From RH-AL1 sp965214415 (GTDB lineage Bacteria; Pseudomonadota; Alphaproteobacteria; Rhizobiales; Beijerinckiaceae): a DNA stretch of 64,000 nucleotides. This document shows, piece after piece, positions 33,029 to 42,091 of this stretch. The stretch lies in assembly GCA_965214415.1 (NCBI GenBank), contig CBDCBQ010000003.1, forward strand, positions 3,720,001-3,784,000, in the 5' to 3' direction. The position numbers and the translations under genes are program-made. The notes beneath the pieces are model-generated. The model worked only from the letters and a program-made list of their open reading frames with translations, was not told the DNA's origin and did no database searches. How positions within the stretch are numbered: the stretch's first letter is position 1; each line of letters starts with the position of its first letter.

Positions 33029-34138
33029 TTACCACTCGTCGATCGTTTCGCTCAAAACCTCGAGGCACGACACGGCGAGCGCCTTCGAACGCTCCGGCGA
33101 CCAACCGAAGACCGGGTCCGGATTGTCGTCGTGGTCCTTGAACGGCATCTCCAACGTGAACGCCACGGCGCCGAAGCGCTCGGCGATCTGGTTCGTCGCC
33201 ATCGTGAGGTTCGCCTTGCCCGGCGCCGACGTGCCGTAGCCCTTCGCGAGCTGGAAATCGGGCGTGTGCGCGGCGAGGCGCGTCCGAAACGCGTCGTAGG
33301 CCACGCCGCGCGCCTCGTTGAAGCTCGGGATGCCGTGGAAACCGGCGAAGAAGTTGGCCGCGATCGCCTCGTCGCCATGCGCGTCGATCGCGAACGCGAC
33401 GCCGGTCGCGTCCATGGCGTCGCGGACGCAGAGCACCTCGGGGCTGCGCTCCTTCGAGGGTGCGTGCCATTCGCGGTTGAGGTTGACGCCGGCCGCGTTG
33501 GTGCGCAGGTGGCCGCGCCGCGTCCCGTCCGGGTTCATGTTGGGCACCACGTGGACCGTCGCGCGTGCCAGCAGGGCGGCGGCGGCCGGGCTCGTCAGCC
33601 AATCCAGCGCGCCCTCGATCCACCACTCGGCCATCGGCTCGCCGGGGTGCTGCCGGGCGATCAGCCAGACTTGCTTGGCACCCGCGCCGATCGTCAGCGC
33701 GTCGATCGCGACGCCGTCGAGCGAACGGCCGAGCTCGCGATGCGTGACGCCGGGCCGCAGGCTGATCCGTGCGACGAGCGCATGGTGCTGTTCCATGGTG
33801 TAGGGCGCGAAGTAGGCGAACCAGACAAGCTCGCTCTCGCCGGCCCACTCGAATTCGAGAACGCCGTCGATGTAGCGCGTGGGGATCATCCGCCAGGCCA
33901 AGCGATCCGTGCTCGCGCGCACCTTGTAGCCCGACCAGCCTTGCGGAAAGGCGGAGCCCCCCGCGTTGACGATGCGCAAGGTCTTTACGCGGCCGCGCGC
34001 GCCGGCAAGGCGGAACGAGAACCATTGATAGAAGCCGGAGTAGCGATCGCGTCGTATTTCGAGGTCGATGCTGTCGTCGACGATCGCGACGACGTCGATG
34101 TTTCCGCCGTCGAAGGCGGCGTCGATGGATAGGGTCAT
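33029..34138 (-). CDS. M14-family zinc carboxypeptidase (cytosolic type)
   Basis: 369 residues from ATG 34138, with AGAGAG just upstream. An N-terminal beta-sandwich domain (about 1-125, including FYQWFSFRLAGARG and AYFAPYTMEQH) precedes the peptidase domain. Zinc ligands are H164 and E167 in RQHPGEP and a histidine in DAHGDE near 268, and the general-base glutamate is in FTLEMPF near 335. NPDGTRRGHLRTN is also typical. The domain order matches cytosolic carboxypeptidases that trim acidic C-terminal tails. The bacterial substrate is unknown. No signal peptide is seen. Confidence 0.9.
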   Translation of the reverse strand: MTLSIDAAFDGGNIDVVAIVDDSIDLEIRRDRYSGFYQWFSFRLAGARGRVKTLRIVNAGGSAFPQGWSGYKVRASTDRLAWRMIPTRYIDGVLEFEWAGESELVWFAYFAPYTMEQHHALVARISLRPGVTHRELGRSLDGVAIDALTIGAGAKQVWLIARQHPGEPMAEWWIEGALDWLTSPAAAALLARATVHVVPNMNPDGTRRGHLRTNAAGVNLNREWHAPSKERSPEVLCVRDAMDATGVAFAIDAHGDEAIAANFFAGFHGIPSFNEARGVAYDAFRTRLAAHTPDFQLAKGYGTSAPGKANLTMATNQIAERFGAVAFTLEMPFKDHDDNPDPVFGWSPERSKALAVSCLEVLSETIDEW

Positions 34139-34344
34139 TCTCTCTCGTTCATGCGCCTGCGGCCGCCGAGAAACCTCGCGGCCTGCCGCCGCGTCGGTTG
34201 TCAGGGCCTGAGCCTTAATCCTATCGCAAAAAGAAATGTCACGGCGTCGCGAAACCTGCCATAGGTGCCACGCGCCGGCCTCGATGCCAGCCACACCCTT
34301 ACGCGCGCCCTCGCGGGCCGCCCACCCAAAAAAGCCCCGACAAT

Positions 34345-36093
34345 TTGACCTTTCCGTCCACCTCCCTTCCGCTCGCGCGGGCGCTCGCCGCGCGCGGTTA
34401 TGATGAGCCGACCCCCGTCCAGGCCGCCGTGCTCGCCCCCGAAGCGGCAGGCCGCGACCTTACCGTCTCCGCCCAGACCGGCTCCGGCAAGACCATCGCC
34501 TACGGCCTCGCGTTCGCCGACACGCTCTTGCGCGGCGAGGAGCGCATGCCGGCCGAAGGCCCGCTCGCCCTCGTCGTCGCGCCGACGCGCGAACTCGCCC
34601 TCCAGGTGCAGCGCGAGCTGGCCTGGCTCTACGCCGAGACGGGCGCCGCCATCGTCGCCTGCGTCGGCGGCATGGATCCGCGCGCCGAGCGACGCGCGCT
34701 GGAGCGCGGCGCGCATATCGTCGTCGGCACGCCGGGCCGCCTGCGCGATCACCTGGAGCGTCGCGCGCTCGATCTGACGCAACTGCGCGCCGTTGTCCTC
34801 GACGAGGCCGACGAGATGCTCGACCTCGGCTTTCGCGAGGACCTCGAATTCATCCTCGACACGACGCCGGCCGAGCGCCGCACGCTGCTGTTTTCGGCCA
34901 CCCTGCCGAAGGCGATCGTCGCGCTCGCCGGCCGCTACCAGCAGAACGCGCTGCGTATCGAGACCGGCGGCGCCGCGCGCGGCCATGAGGATATCGACTA
35001 CCGCGTGGTTCGTGTGCTCGCCAACGAGCGCGTTCATGCGATCGTCAACATCCTGCGCCACGTCGACTCGCCGTCGGCGATCATCTTCTGCAACACCCGC
35101 GACAGCGTGCGCCATCTCTCGGCGATGCTGCAGGAACGAGGCTTCGCCGCCGTCACCCTCTCCGGCGAGCTGAGCCAGAACGAGCGCAATCACGCGCTGC
35201 AAGCCTTACGCGATCACCGGGCGAAGGTTTGCGTCGCCACCGACGTCGCCGCGCGCGGGCTCGATCTGCCCAATCTCGGGCTCGTCATCCATGCCGATCT
35301 GCCGAGCGATCCGCAGGTGCTGCAGCACCGCAGCGGCCGCACCGGGCGGGCCGGACGCAAGGGCGTGTCCATCCTGCTGGTGCCGCCGGCCTCGCAGCGC
35401 CGCGCCGACCGTCTGCTCGACATGGCGCGGTTGACGGCGACCGTCAGCGGACCGCCGACGGCGGAATCCATTCGCGACCTCGACCAGCGTCGCCTGCTCG
35501 AGGACCCGATCCTGAGCGAGGACGCGTCCGAGGACGATCTGGCGATGGGCCGTCGCCTTCTCGAGGGCGCCTCTGCCGAGAAGATCGCCGCCGCCCTCGT
35601 GCGCGCCTATCGCTCGCGGCTGCCGGAACCGGAGGACGTCACCGACCCCGGTGTCGCCGAACGTCGGCCCGAGCGCCGATCCGAGTCCGCGCGCCGCGAG
35701 CCGCGCGAGGCCCATGAAAGCCGACCCGAACGCGGCTACGACCGCAACGCCCCGACCGGCAACGGCGGCATCTGGTTCCGCCTCGGTATCGGCCGCAAGA
35801 AGAACGCCGATCCGAAGTGGCTGCTGCCGATGCTGTGCAAGCGCGGCGGCATCACCAAGCGCGACATCGGCACGATCCGGATCTTCGATCGCGAGAGCAA
35901 GGTCGAGATCGCGCCGCGCGCGGCCGAAGCCTTCGCCGCCGCCGTGGCGGGGCCCGCGCCCGCCGGCGATAACATCGCGATCGAGCGAACCACGGCACCG
36001 GGCGGCATCTCGGCCGAGGGACCGCGGCCGAAGGCGCGGCCAGGCTACAAGCCGCGGCCGAAGGAGGCCGGGCGCTCGAAGGCGCACGCCTGA
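34345..36093 (+). CDS. DEAD-box ATP-dependent RNA helicase with DbpA-type RNA-binding domain
   Basis: 582 residues. Helicase motifs occur in order: I AQTGSGKT 43-50, Ia PTRELA, II DEAD 153-156, III SAT, and VI HRSGRTGRAGR near 330. After an Arg/Glu-rich linker (about 420-470) comes a DbpA RNA-binding domain (WFRLGIGRKKNADPKWLLPM near 475), which in relatives binds 23S rRNA or structured RNA. A Pro/Lys-rich basic tail ends the protein. It likely aids ribosome assembly or mRNA decay. Start is TTG 34345, the first start in frame. The 206-base divergent gap before it shows only promoter-like AT-richer bases. Confidence 0.93.
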   Translation: MTFPSTSLPLARALAARGYDEPTPVQAAVLAPEAAGRDLTVSAQTGSGKTIAYGLAFADTLLRGEERMPAEGPLALVVAPTRELALQVQRELAWLYAETGAAIVACVGGMDPRAERRALERGAHIVVGTPGRLRDHLERRALDLTQLRAVVLDEADEMLDLGFREDLEFILDTTPAERRTLLFSATLPKAIVALAGRYQQNALRIETGGAARGHEDIDYRVVRVLANERVHAIVNILRHVDSPSAIIFCNTRDSVRHLSAMLQERGFAAVTLSGELSQNERNHALQALRDHRAKVCVATDVAARGLDLPNLGLVIHADLPSDPQVLQHRSGRTGRAGRKGVSILLVPPASQRRADRLLDMARLTATVSGPPTAESIRDLDQRRLLEDPILSEDASEDDLAMGRRLLEGASAEKIAAALVRAYRSRLPEPEDVTDPGVAERRPERRSESARREPREAHESRPERGYDRNAPTGNGGIWFRLGIGRKKNADPKWLLPMLCKRGGITKRDIGTIRIFDRESKVEIAPRAAEAFAAAVAGPAPAGDNIAIERTTAPGGISAEGPRPKARPGYKPRPKEAGRSKAHA

Positions 36094-36173
36094 GCGCGCG
36101 GGCGATCCGCGCCTTCATCGACCCGTCGCGATGCCGCTGCTAGGGTATCGGCATTGTCGCCAGGGGCTTTGCC

Positions 36174-36680
36174 ATGCGTGTTCTCGTGTTGCCGATCATC
36201 ATGACATGCCTGGCTGTGCCCGCCGCCGGCCGCGCCGAGTCGTTCGGCGAAAAAGCGCGCACCGGCCAGGTCGACCTCATCCCTGATGGCGATCCCGCGA
36301 TGGCGGCGGCGGTGCGCAAAGCGCGCGCGACCTTGCCCGCGTTCCTGGAGGCGAGCCGCCACCCGAAGCCTGGCACCGAGGCCTACGCCGTCAAGGTCGG
36401 CCTCGGCCCGGCAGGGCGGCAGGAGTTCTTCTGGCTCGCGCCGTTCACGGTCTCCGGCGACGAGGTGACCGGCCAGCTCGACAACACGCCCGAGACGATC
36501 CCCGGCTATCGGAAGGGCGATAAGGTCAAGCTGTCCCTCTCGCGAGTGACCGACTGGATGTACGTCGAGAATGGCGCGATGCAGGGCAATTATTCCGCCT
36601 GCGCGCTGCTCACGCACGAGGCCCCGGCCGAACGCGCGATGTTCGAGCGGCAGTATGGGATCAGCTGCGAGGGCAAGTGA
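36174..36680 (+). CDS. DUF2314 domain-containing exported protein
   Basis: 168 residues with a signal peptide (cleavage near AAGRAES, residues 17-23). The DUF2314 domain covers most of the rest: AVRKARATLPAFLEA, then YAVKVGLGPAGRQEFFWLAP, then DNTPETIPGYRKGDKVKLSL, and the family-typical ending DWMYVENGAMQGNYSACALL. The function of this domain is not established. The gene stands alone after the helicase. Confidence 0.88.
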   Translation: MRVLVLPIIMTCLAVPAAGRAESFGEKARTGQVDLIPDGDPAMAAAVRKARATLPAFLEASRHPKPGTEAYAVKVGLGPAGRQEFFWLAPFTVSGDEVTGQLDNTPETIPGYRKGDKVKLSLSRVTDWMYVENGAMQGNYSACALLTHEAPAERAMFERQYGISCEGK

Positions 36681-37083
36681 CGCTGTGCGCTACGGCCCGG
36701 AATGCCAGAGGCGGCTCGTCAGACCAGAAGGGTCGGATTGACCTGATTGCAATCCCGGCGGCGTCGGGATGGCGCGGATTGATCAGCACATGCAGCTTTC
36801 GCGGATGATGGTCGACGGCACGCGTAAAAGGGGCGACCGTTGCGATGCCAGCCATGCGTCGCCGTACGCTGCGCTGTCGCTCGATTCGGGCGACTGAAAC
36901 CTACGTAAAGCCACATCCGAATTCTTGGCAACGTCGTCCCGGTTCGACCTACCGGCTCATTTGGCGATGGCGATTGGTCAACATTGCGTAAACACCCGCC
37001 CCGGGGATTACCGCTAATCCGGAACGGAACGGCAGCGCGTCGTGGCTAGCCTGATCCTCGCGGCTCTGACCGCCGAGGCGTCT
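36681..37083. other. Intergenic region without a confident gene
   Basis: A 43-codon frame at 36769-36897 (+, start MARIDQHMQLSRMMVDGTRK) and an antisense frame at 36661-36855 both look weakly protein-like, but neither has a clear ribosome site or a family I recognise. Bases near 36960-37000 (TTGGTCAACATTGCGTAAAC) are AT-richer and may hold the promoter of the histidine kinase gene. Confidence 0.4.
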
Positions 37084-38802
37084 ATGGATCATCTTCTCTC
37101 GATCATGCCGACCATGCTCGCCGCGATCGGCGCGGGGCTGGCGGTGCTCGCCTTTGGCCTCGTCGTGCTGGCCGGAGGCCGCCGCTCGCGCGCGAACGAG
37201 GCCGAGGTCGACCGGCTTTCCGACGAGATCTGGGAGCTGCGCGAGGCCTCCGCCGCGCGCGAGCGTGCCGAGGCTGCCAACGAGGCGAAGTCGCGCTTCC
37301 TCGCCAACGTCAGCCACGAGGTGCGCACGCCGCTGAACGGCATCCTCGGCATGGCCGAGCTTCTCGCCGGCACGCGGCTCGATGCCGAGCAGGAAACCTA
37401 CGTCGCGGCGATCCGCTCGTCGGGCAGCGCGCTCGCCTCGCTGATCGACGAGATCCTCGATCTGTCGAAGATCGAGGCGGGCAAGGTCGAGCTGGCGCAC
37501 GAGAGCTTCGATCTCGTCGCCCTCGTTGAGGGCGTCGCCGAGCTGCTGGCGCCGCGTGCGCAGGGCAAGAGCCTGGAGATCGCCTCCACCACCGCCGCCG
37601 ACGTGCCGCGCGCGGTCATGGGCGATCCGACCCGGCTGCGCCAGATCCTGCTCAATCTCGCCGGCAACGCCGTGAAATTCACCGAGGCGGGCGGCGTCGG
37701 TATCCGCGTCACCCGCGGCGCCGGCGACGTGCTGCGCTTCGATGTGTCCGACACCGGCCCCGGCATCCCGACCGACCGGCGCGCCGCGATCTTCGAGGAG
37801 TTCGAGCAGGCCGAGACCGCCCAGCTGCATGGCGGCACGGGGCTTGGGCTGGCGATCTCGAAACGGCTCGCCGAGCGGATGGGCGGCTCGCTCGAGCTGG
37901 CGCCGACCGAGGCGGGCGGGGGCGCGATGTTCTCGGTGCTCCTGCCGCTCGCGGTCGATGCCGCCGCCCCGAAAGCACCGCCGCCCGTGACGTCGCTTCG
38001 TCGCGTGCTCGTCGTCGCGGACTCACCGTTCGAGGCGCCGTTTCTCGTCGAGCGCCTGGCCGAGGGCGGCGCGGCGGTCGAGCATGTCGCAGATCCCGGT
38101 CGCGCGGCCGAGCGCCTGACCGAGCAGCGCTACGATCTCGTCGTGGTCGATTGCGCCTTGGGCGAGGCGGCGACCCGCGATCTCGGTGCCGCGGCCTGCG
38201 CGTCCGGCGCCGCGAAGACCATCGTCCTGTTCTCGCCATACGAGCGGCGCGCCTTCGGGCAAAGCTCGGCGCGCGGCTTCGACGGCTGGCTCGTCAAGCC
38301 GGTGCGCCAGCGCAGCCTGCTCGCGCTCGCCGGCGCGAAGCGTATCGCCAGCCCGACGTCGAGCCCGGAGCCGCTGCCGCGGCTGACGCCGCACCGGCGC
38401 CTGGTGGTGCTTCTCGCGGAAGACAATCCGATCAACGCGCTCCTCGCGACCAAGCATCTCGAGCGGCTCGGCGCGGTGGTGACGCACGCTCCGGACGGGT
38501 TGGCAGCCTTGGCGCTCGCCGAGGCGGCGCTCGATGCCGGCACGCCCTACGACGCGATGGTGCTCGACATCCGCATGCCGGGCCTCGACGGGCTCGAGGT
38601 CGCCCGCCGCGTCCGGCTCGCCGAGATCGCCCGGCATGCGGCGCCGGCGCGGCTGATCGCGCTGTCCGCCGACCTGTGCGATGCGGAACGCCGACCGCCG
38701 TCGCGGGACGGTATCGACGCATTCCTCGGCAAGCCGATGAGCTTCGATCGGCTCGAGCACGCGCTCGATGGCGTCGGCGTACCCGAGCCAGCCGAGGCCT
38801 GA
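37084..38802 (+). CDS. Hybrid sensor histidine kinase/response regulator
   Basis: 572 residues. One membrane helix (about 10-31) with almost no periplasmic part is followed by a short coiled coil (36-66), HisKA with phospho-accepting H78 in FLANVSHEVRTPLNG, and HATPase_c (NLAGNAVKFTEAG, DTGPGIP, GGTGLGLAISKRL). Next is a first receiver-like domain (about 315-425; acidic pocket reduced, but DLVVVDCA kept) and a second, canonical receiver (VVLLAEDNPINALL, MVLDIRMPGLDGLE, FLGKPMS). ATG 37084 has GAGG five bases upstream and is preferred over GTG 37042. With no sensor domain outside, it likely responds to an internal or membrane cue. No partner regulator is adjacent. Confidence 0.9.
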   Translation: MDHLLSIMPTMLAAIGAGLAVLAFGLVVLAGGRRSRANEAEVDRLSDEIWELREASAARERAEAANEAKSRFLANVSHEVRTPLNGILGMAELLAGTRLDAEQETYVAAIRSSGSALASLIDEILDLSKIEAGKVELAHESFDLVALVEGVAELLAPRAQGKSLEIASTTAADVPRAVMGDPTRLRQILLNLAGNAVKFTEAGGVGIRVTRGAGDVLRFDVSDTGPGIPTDRRAAIFEEFEQAETAQLHGGTGLGLAISKRLAERMGGSLELAPTEAGGGAMFSVLLPLAVDAAAPKAPPPVTSLRRVLVVADSPFEAPFLVERLAEGGAAVEHVADPGRAAERLTEQRYDLVVVDCALGEAATRDLGAAACASGAAKTIVLFSPYERRAFGQSSARGFDGWLVKPVRQRSLLALAGAKRIASPTSSPEPLPRLTPHRRLVVLLAEDNPINALLATKHLERLGAVVTHAPDGLAALALAEAALDAGTPYDAMVLDIRMPGLDGLEVARRVRLAEIARHAAPARLIALSADLCDAERRPPSRDGIDAFLGKPMSFDRLEHALDGVGVPEPAEA

Positions 38803-38861
38803 GTCGATTGCCACGGCCGCGGGGCGCCGCCTAGGTTGCGCCCGGTTCCGAGGGCCGAGCC

Positions 38862-40592
38862 ATGGTCATAAAGCGTCCGCTCTCGTCCTCGCCACGCTGC
38901 TGGCGCTCGGCGGCTTCGCATCCGCCATGGCGGCGCCGGCAATTTGACGAACACTGTCCGTGACGCGCGCGAGATGGGACTCGTCCTCGGCAAGCTGGGC
39001 TTCGAGGTCCGTGTGCTCGAGGGGCCGAAGTCCGGCGATATCGTCTACTACGCCCGCGCCTCGGACCTTGCTGACGTTCGCGCCAAGGCCTCGCTGGCCG
39101 TGCTCGCGACCGACGGCATGCTCGAAAGCATCCCGAACTTCGCCCTCGGCGCCAGGCTGCTGCGGGAGGCCGTCGCCAAGACCAACGACGCCGAGTACAT
39201 CTTCAAGCTCGCGCAGATGACCGAGCAGGGCCGCGTCATGCCGCCGGATCCCGTCGAGGCCGCGAAGCTCTACCAGCGGGCCGCCGCCTTCGGCAGCGCC
39301 GAGGCCTTGGGCGAGCTGGCGACGCTGACGTTGAGCGGCGAGGGCGTCGCGCGGGACCCGGTGGCGGCCAAGGCGATGTACGAGAAGGCGGCGGGCGCGG
39401 GCGACCCGGTCGCCTATGTCGATCTCGCGATCCTCGCCCGCCGCCATAATGACGCGACGCAGGACCCGGCCGACCTCGAGGTGGCGGGTCGCTGGGTGCG
39501 GCGCGGCGCCGAGGCCGGCGAGGCCCATTCGATGAACATGTACGCGCGCGACTTGCTGCTCGGCCAGGAGGGTTTCGCCAAGCACTTCGACGGCGCGTTG
39601 GGATGGTTCGGCAAGAGCCTCGCGCATGGCAACGACTCGGCCGCCGACACCCTGCAGGCGATCGTCACGGATACGACGCTCCCGGTCTCGCAAAAGGTGC
39701 GCGACGATGCCCTGCTGCTGCTCGTGAAGTCGGCGACGTTGGACTCAAATGCGCTCGCGACGCACGCGCTGCAGGTCATCTGGCAGGCGCGCGACGGGGT
39801 CGACATGGCGAAGGCGCCCAAGGCAGCGCTGGAGGCGCTCCTCGGCGGCCCCGAGCATGCGATGATCGCGCTGCTGCTCGGCGAGGCCTACGCGGACGGG
39901 CGCTTCGACGGCATGCCCGACGCGGTCGACGCGAAGTGGTATCTCGAGATGGCGGCGGCGGCCGGCGAGGCCCATGCCGGCGGCAGCTCGGCGACCTCGA
40001 GTCGGCTGGCGTGGTGCCGGACGCGAGCGCCGAGCGAGCGTTCGCCGACTACCAGAAGGGCGCCGACGCCGGCGAGCCCGGCGCGATCAACGACCTCGGC
40101 GTCGCCTATGCCAAAGGGCTCGGCACGCCGGTCGACCAGGCCAAGGCCTTCGCCGCGTTCAAGCGCGCCGCCGAACTCGGCCATGCGCCGGCGATGTACG
40201 ATCTCGCCGTCTCTTACGCGCGCGGCGCCGGCACGCCGAAGTCGCCCGACGACGCCGCCCAATGGTTTCAGCACGCCGCGAAAGCCGGCAACGAAAACGC
40301 GCGGCTCAGCCTCGCGGCGGTGCTGCTCAATCGGCCGCGGGGCGAGCGCGACAATTCGCGTGCCTTCTACAATCTCTACATCCTGGTCGCCGCCAAGCGG
40401 CCGGAGGCCGTCCCCGTGCTCGAAGAGATCTGCCGCGACGCGGCGCTGCAAAAGCCCGTGCGCGACCGCGCGGCGCTGCTGCTCAGCGTGGCCAAACAGG
40501 CGATGCCGAACGTCGCCGAGCCGGCGCTCGCGCAAATGGTCGCGTCGCATGTGCTGAAGCGCGATGGAGCGCGTTACATGCTCGCCGACTGA
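38862..40592 (+). pseudogene. Broken caspase (C14)/Sel1-repeat protein gene
   Basis: At least three frame breaks are visible. An ATG at 38862 is out of frame with a good signal peptide at 38867-38940 (KASALVLATLLALGGFASAM), which runs into TGA. A third frame then picks up a piece of a C14 caspase-like domain (NTVRDAREMGLVLGKLGFEV), without its first strand and without the catalytic His and Cys regions. It continues with Sel1-type repeats (AAKLYQRAAAFGSAEALGEL) until ~39990. There the frame shifts again, and the Sel1 array resumes (QLGDLESAGVV, AFAAFKRAAELGHAPAMYDL) to a stop at 40592. An intact gene would encode an exported caspase-Sel1 protein of unknown role. Confidence 0.75.
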
Positions 40593-40611
40593 CACGCAGC
40601 GAGCCGCCACG

Positions 40612-41070
40612 ATGACCACCATGTCCCAGACCGGCTCGCCGCGCGCGAGCATCCCGACCGCGCCGCTGGCGCTCGGGCTCGCCGGCCTGCTTCCGTTCTG
40701 GGGGTTGGCGCTCGGACTGCTCGCGCACGGCGCCTTGGGGCTCGATCGCGCAAGCCTCGATCTGGCGCTCGCGACCTATGCGGCGGTGATCATCTCGTTT
40801 CTCGGCGGTATCCGCTGGGGTCTCGCCGTGCGTGGCGCGGACGGCGCGTTCCATTACGCGATCTCCGTGATCCCCTCGCTCGTGGCCTGGGCGGCCCTGG
40901 CGGCGCCGGAGCCGTGGCGCCTTGCGATCCTCGGCCTCGTCGCGCTGGCGCTCGGGCCGATCGATCTCGACCTGGTGCGCGGTGGCTTGGCGCCGCGCTG
41001 GTTTGGCCGTCTGCGGCTGATCCTATCGACCGGAGCGGGCGTCGCGCTGCTTCTCGCGGCGCTGGGGTAG
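40612..41070 (+). CDS. DUF3429 domain-containing membrane protein
   Basis: 152 residues with four or five membrane helices, typical of the DUF3429 family. Landmarks are PLALGLAGLLPFWGLAL near 18-34, then AAVIISFLGGIRWGLAV near 57, and the C-terminal LDLVRGGLAPRWFGRLRLIL. Function is not established. ATG 40612 is preferred. It ends just before the promoter of the rimP operon. Confidence 0.87.
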   Translation: MTTMSQTGSPRASIPTAPLALGLAGLLPFWGLALGLLAHGALGLDRASLDLALATYAAVIISFLGGIRWGLAVRGADGAFHYAISVIPSLVAWAALAAPEPWRLAILGLVALALGPIDLDLVRGGLAPRWFGRLRLILSTGAGVALLLAALG

Positions 41071-41072
41071 CG

Positions 41073-41101
41073 TTGCAAAACCGATTGCGTCGCGCTACAT
41101 A
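41073..41101 (+). promoter_or_regulatory. Putative sigma-70 promoter of the rimP-nusA-infB operon
   Basis: TTGCAA (41073-41078) and TACATA (41096-41101) are separated by 17 bases in the gap between DUF3429 and rimP. The position fits transcription of the whole translation operon and its hairpin-containing leader. Confidence 0.45.
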
Positions 41102-41138
41102 GTTACAATCAACCCTCATCGCTGAGCCGTTTGAGAGT

Positions 41139-41154
41139 GGGTCCCGCCGGACCC
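41139..41154 (+). promoter_or_regulatory. Leader hairpin upstream of rimP
   Basis: GGGTCC and GGACCC form a perfect 6-bp stem around a CGCC loop, inside GAGAGTGGG...CGCTC, which can extend the stem. It sits about 40 bases after the putative promoter and has no U-run, so it is more likely a regulatory or stabilising leader than a terminator. Confidence 0.5.
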
Positions 41155-41199
41155 GCTCCTTCGCCGTTAGTCGCTTTGTTCCTTTCCCGCAGGACGCCC

Positions 41200-41964
41200 T
41201 TGAGCGAAACCGAGCCCAACCTTCTCGACGAGCCGCGCCTTTCCGAAGAGCATGGCGTGGCGTTTCACGTCGCGCGCATCGCGGGACCCGTGCTGCGCGA
41301 CCTTGGCTTTCGCCTCGTTCGCGTGCGGCTCAGTGCCCAAGACGGGACGACCCTGCAGATCATGGCCGAGCGGCCCGATGGCACGCTCGATGTCGAGGAT
41401 TGCAGCGCGATCTCCGACGCGCTTTCGCCGGCGCTCGATGTCGAGGACCCGGTGAAGCAGGCCTACCGCCTCGAGATCTCCTCGCCCGGCATCGATCGGC
41501 CGCTGATGCGCGTGTCCGACTTTCGTCGCGCGATCGGCTTCGAAGCCAAGGTCGAGACGCACGAGCTTGTCGAGGGCCGCAAACGTTTCCGCGGCCTGAT
41601 CGATGCGCTCGACGAAAGCGGCGCGGGGCCGGTCCTCGCGCTGACACGTTTCGATGCGAAGCCGGGTGAGGCTGATGTCGTGCGCCTCTCTCTCGCCGAC
41701 GTCGCGGACGGCCGGCTGGTGCTGACCGACGAGCTCATCCGCGAGACGTTGCGGGCGGCCAAGGCCGCGCGCGAGGCCGCCGGCGAGGCGCCGGACGATG
41801 ACGAGGCGGACGAGGCTTCGGCGCCGGGCGAGGTGCCGGATAAGGGGCCTGGCCGGTTCGCGCTGCGCAACGCCGGCAAGCAACAGAAGGCGAGGCCGCT
41901 CGTGCCGGCGGGCATCAGGAGCGGGTTCAAGACGACCGGCAACCCCGCGCGCAAGCCGCGCTAG
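41200..41964 (+). CDS. rimP: Ribosome maturation factor RimP
   Basis: 254 residues from TTG 41200, with AGGACG upstream. RimP helps assemble the 30S subunit. The N-terminal domain shows GPVLRDLGFRLVRVRL and the family hallmark DVEDCSAISDALSPALD at about 68-84, then LEISSPGIDRPL. A longer than usual C-terminal tail (about 190-254), rich in Ala, Glu, Asp and then basic residues, is typical of alphaproteobacterial versions. First gene of the operon. The end of the gene is the first unit of a tandem repeat. Confidence 0.94.
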   Translation: MSETEPNLLDEPRLSEEHGVAFHVARIAGPVLRDLGFRLVRVRLSAQDGTTLQIMAERPDGTLDVEDCSAISDALSPALDVEDPVKQAYRLEISSPGIDRPLMRVSDFRRAIGFEAKVETHELVEGRKRFRGLIDALDESGAGPVLALTRFDAKPGEADVVRLSLADVADGRLVLTDELIRETLRAAKAAREAAGEAPDDDEADEASAPGEVPDKGPGRFALRNAGKQQKARPLVPAGIRSGFKTTGNPARKPR

Positions 41965-42083
41965 CAAATATCACGATCAAGCCGCGCCAGCGGAGACTGC
42001 GACCAAGCCGCGCCAGCGGAGACTGCGACCAAGCCGCGCCAGCGGATTTCACGACGAAGCCGCTAGCGGACTTCAGGACTAGG
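41953..42083. repeat. 26-bp tandem repeat between rimP and nusA
   Basis: Units start at 41953, 41979, 42005, 42031 and 42057. Each begins AAGCCGCGCC/TAGC; units 2 and 3 are identical, while 1, 4 and a shorter 5 have diverged. Unit 1 contains the last codons and stop of rimP, so the array probably grew from the gene end. It fills the space to the nusA ribosome site (AGGAG at 42081-42085). Confidence 0.9.
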
Positions 42084-42091
42084 AGACCACC

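Noticed and set aside
36769..36897. Possible 42-residue protein gene
   Set aside because: No good ribosome site, no family recognised, and an overlapping antisense frame is equally protein-like.
41953..42083. CRISPR-like array
   Set aside because: The units abut with no unique spacers, so this is a plain tandem repeat.
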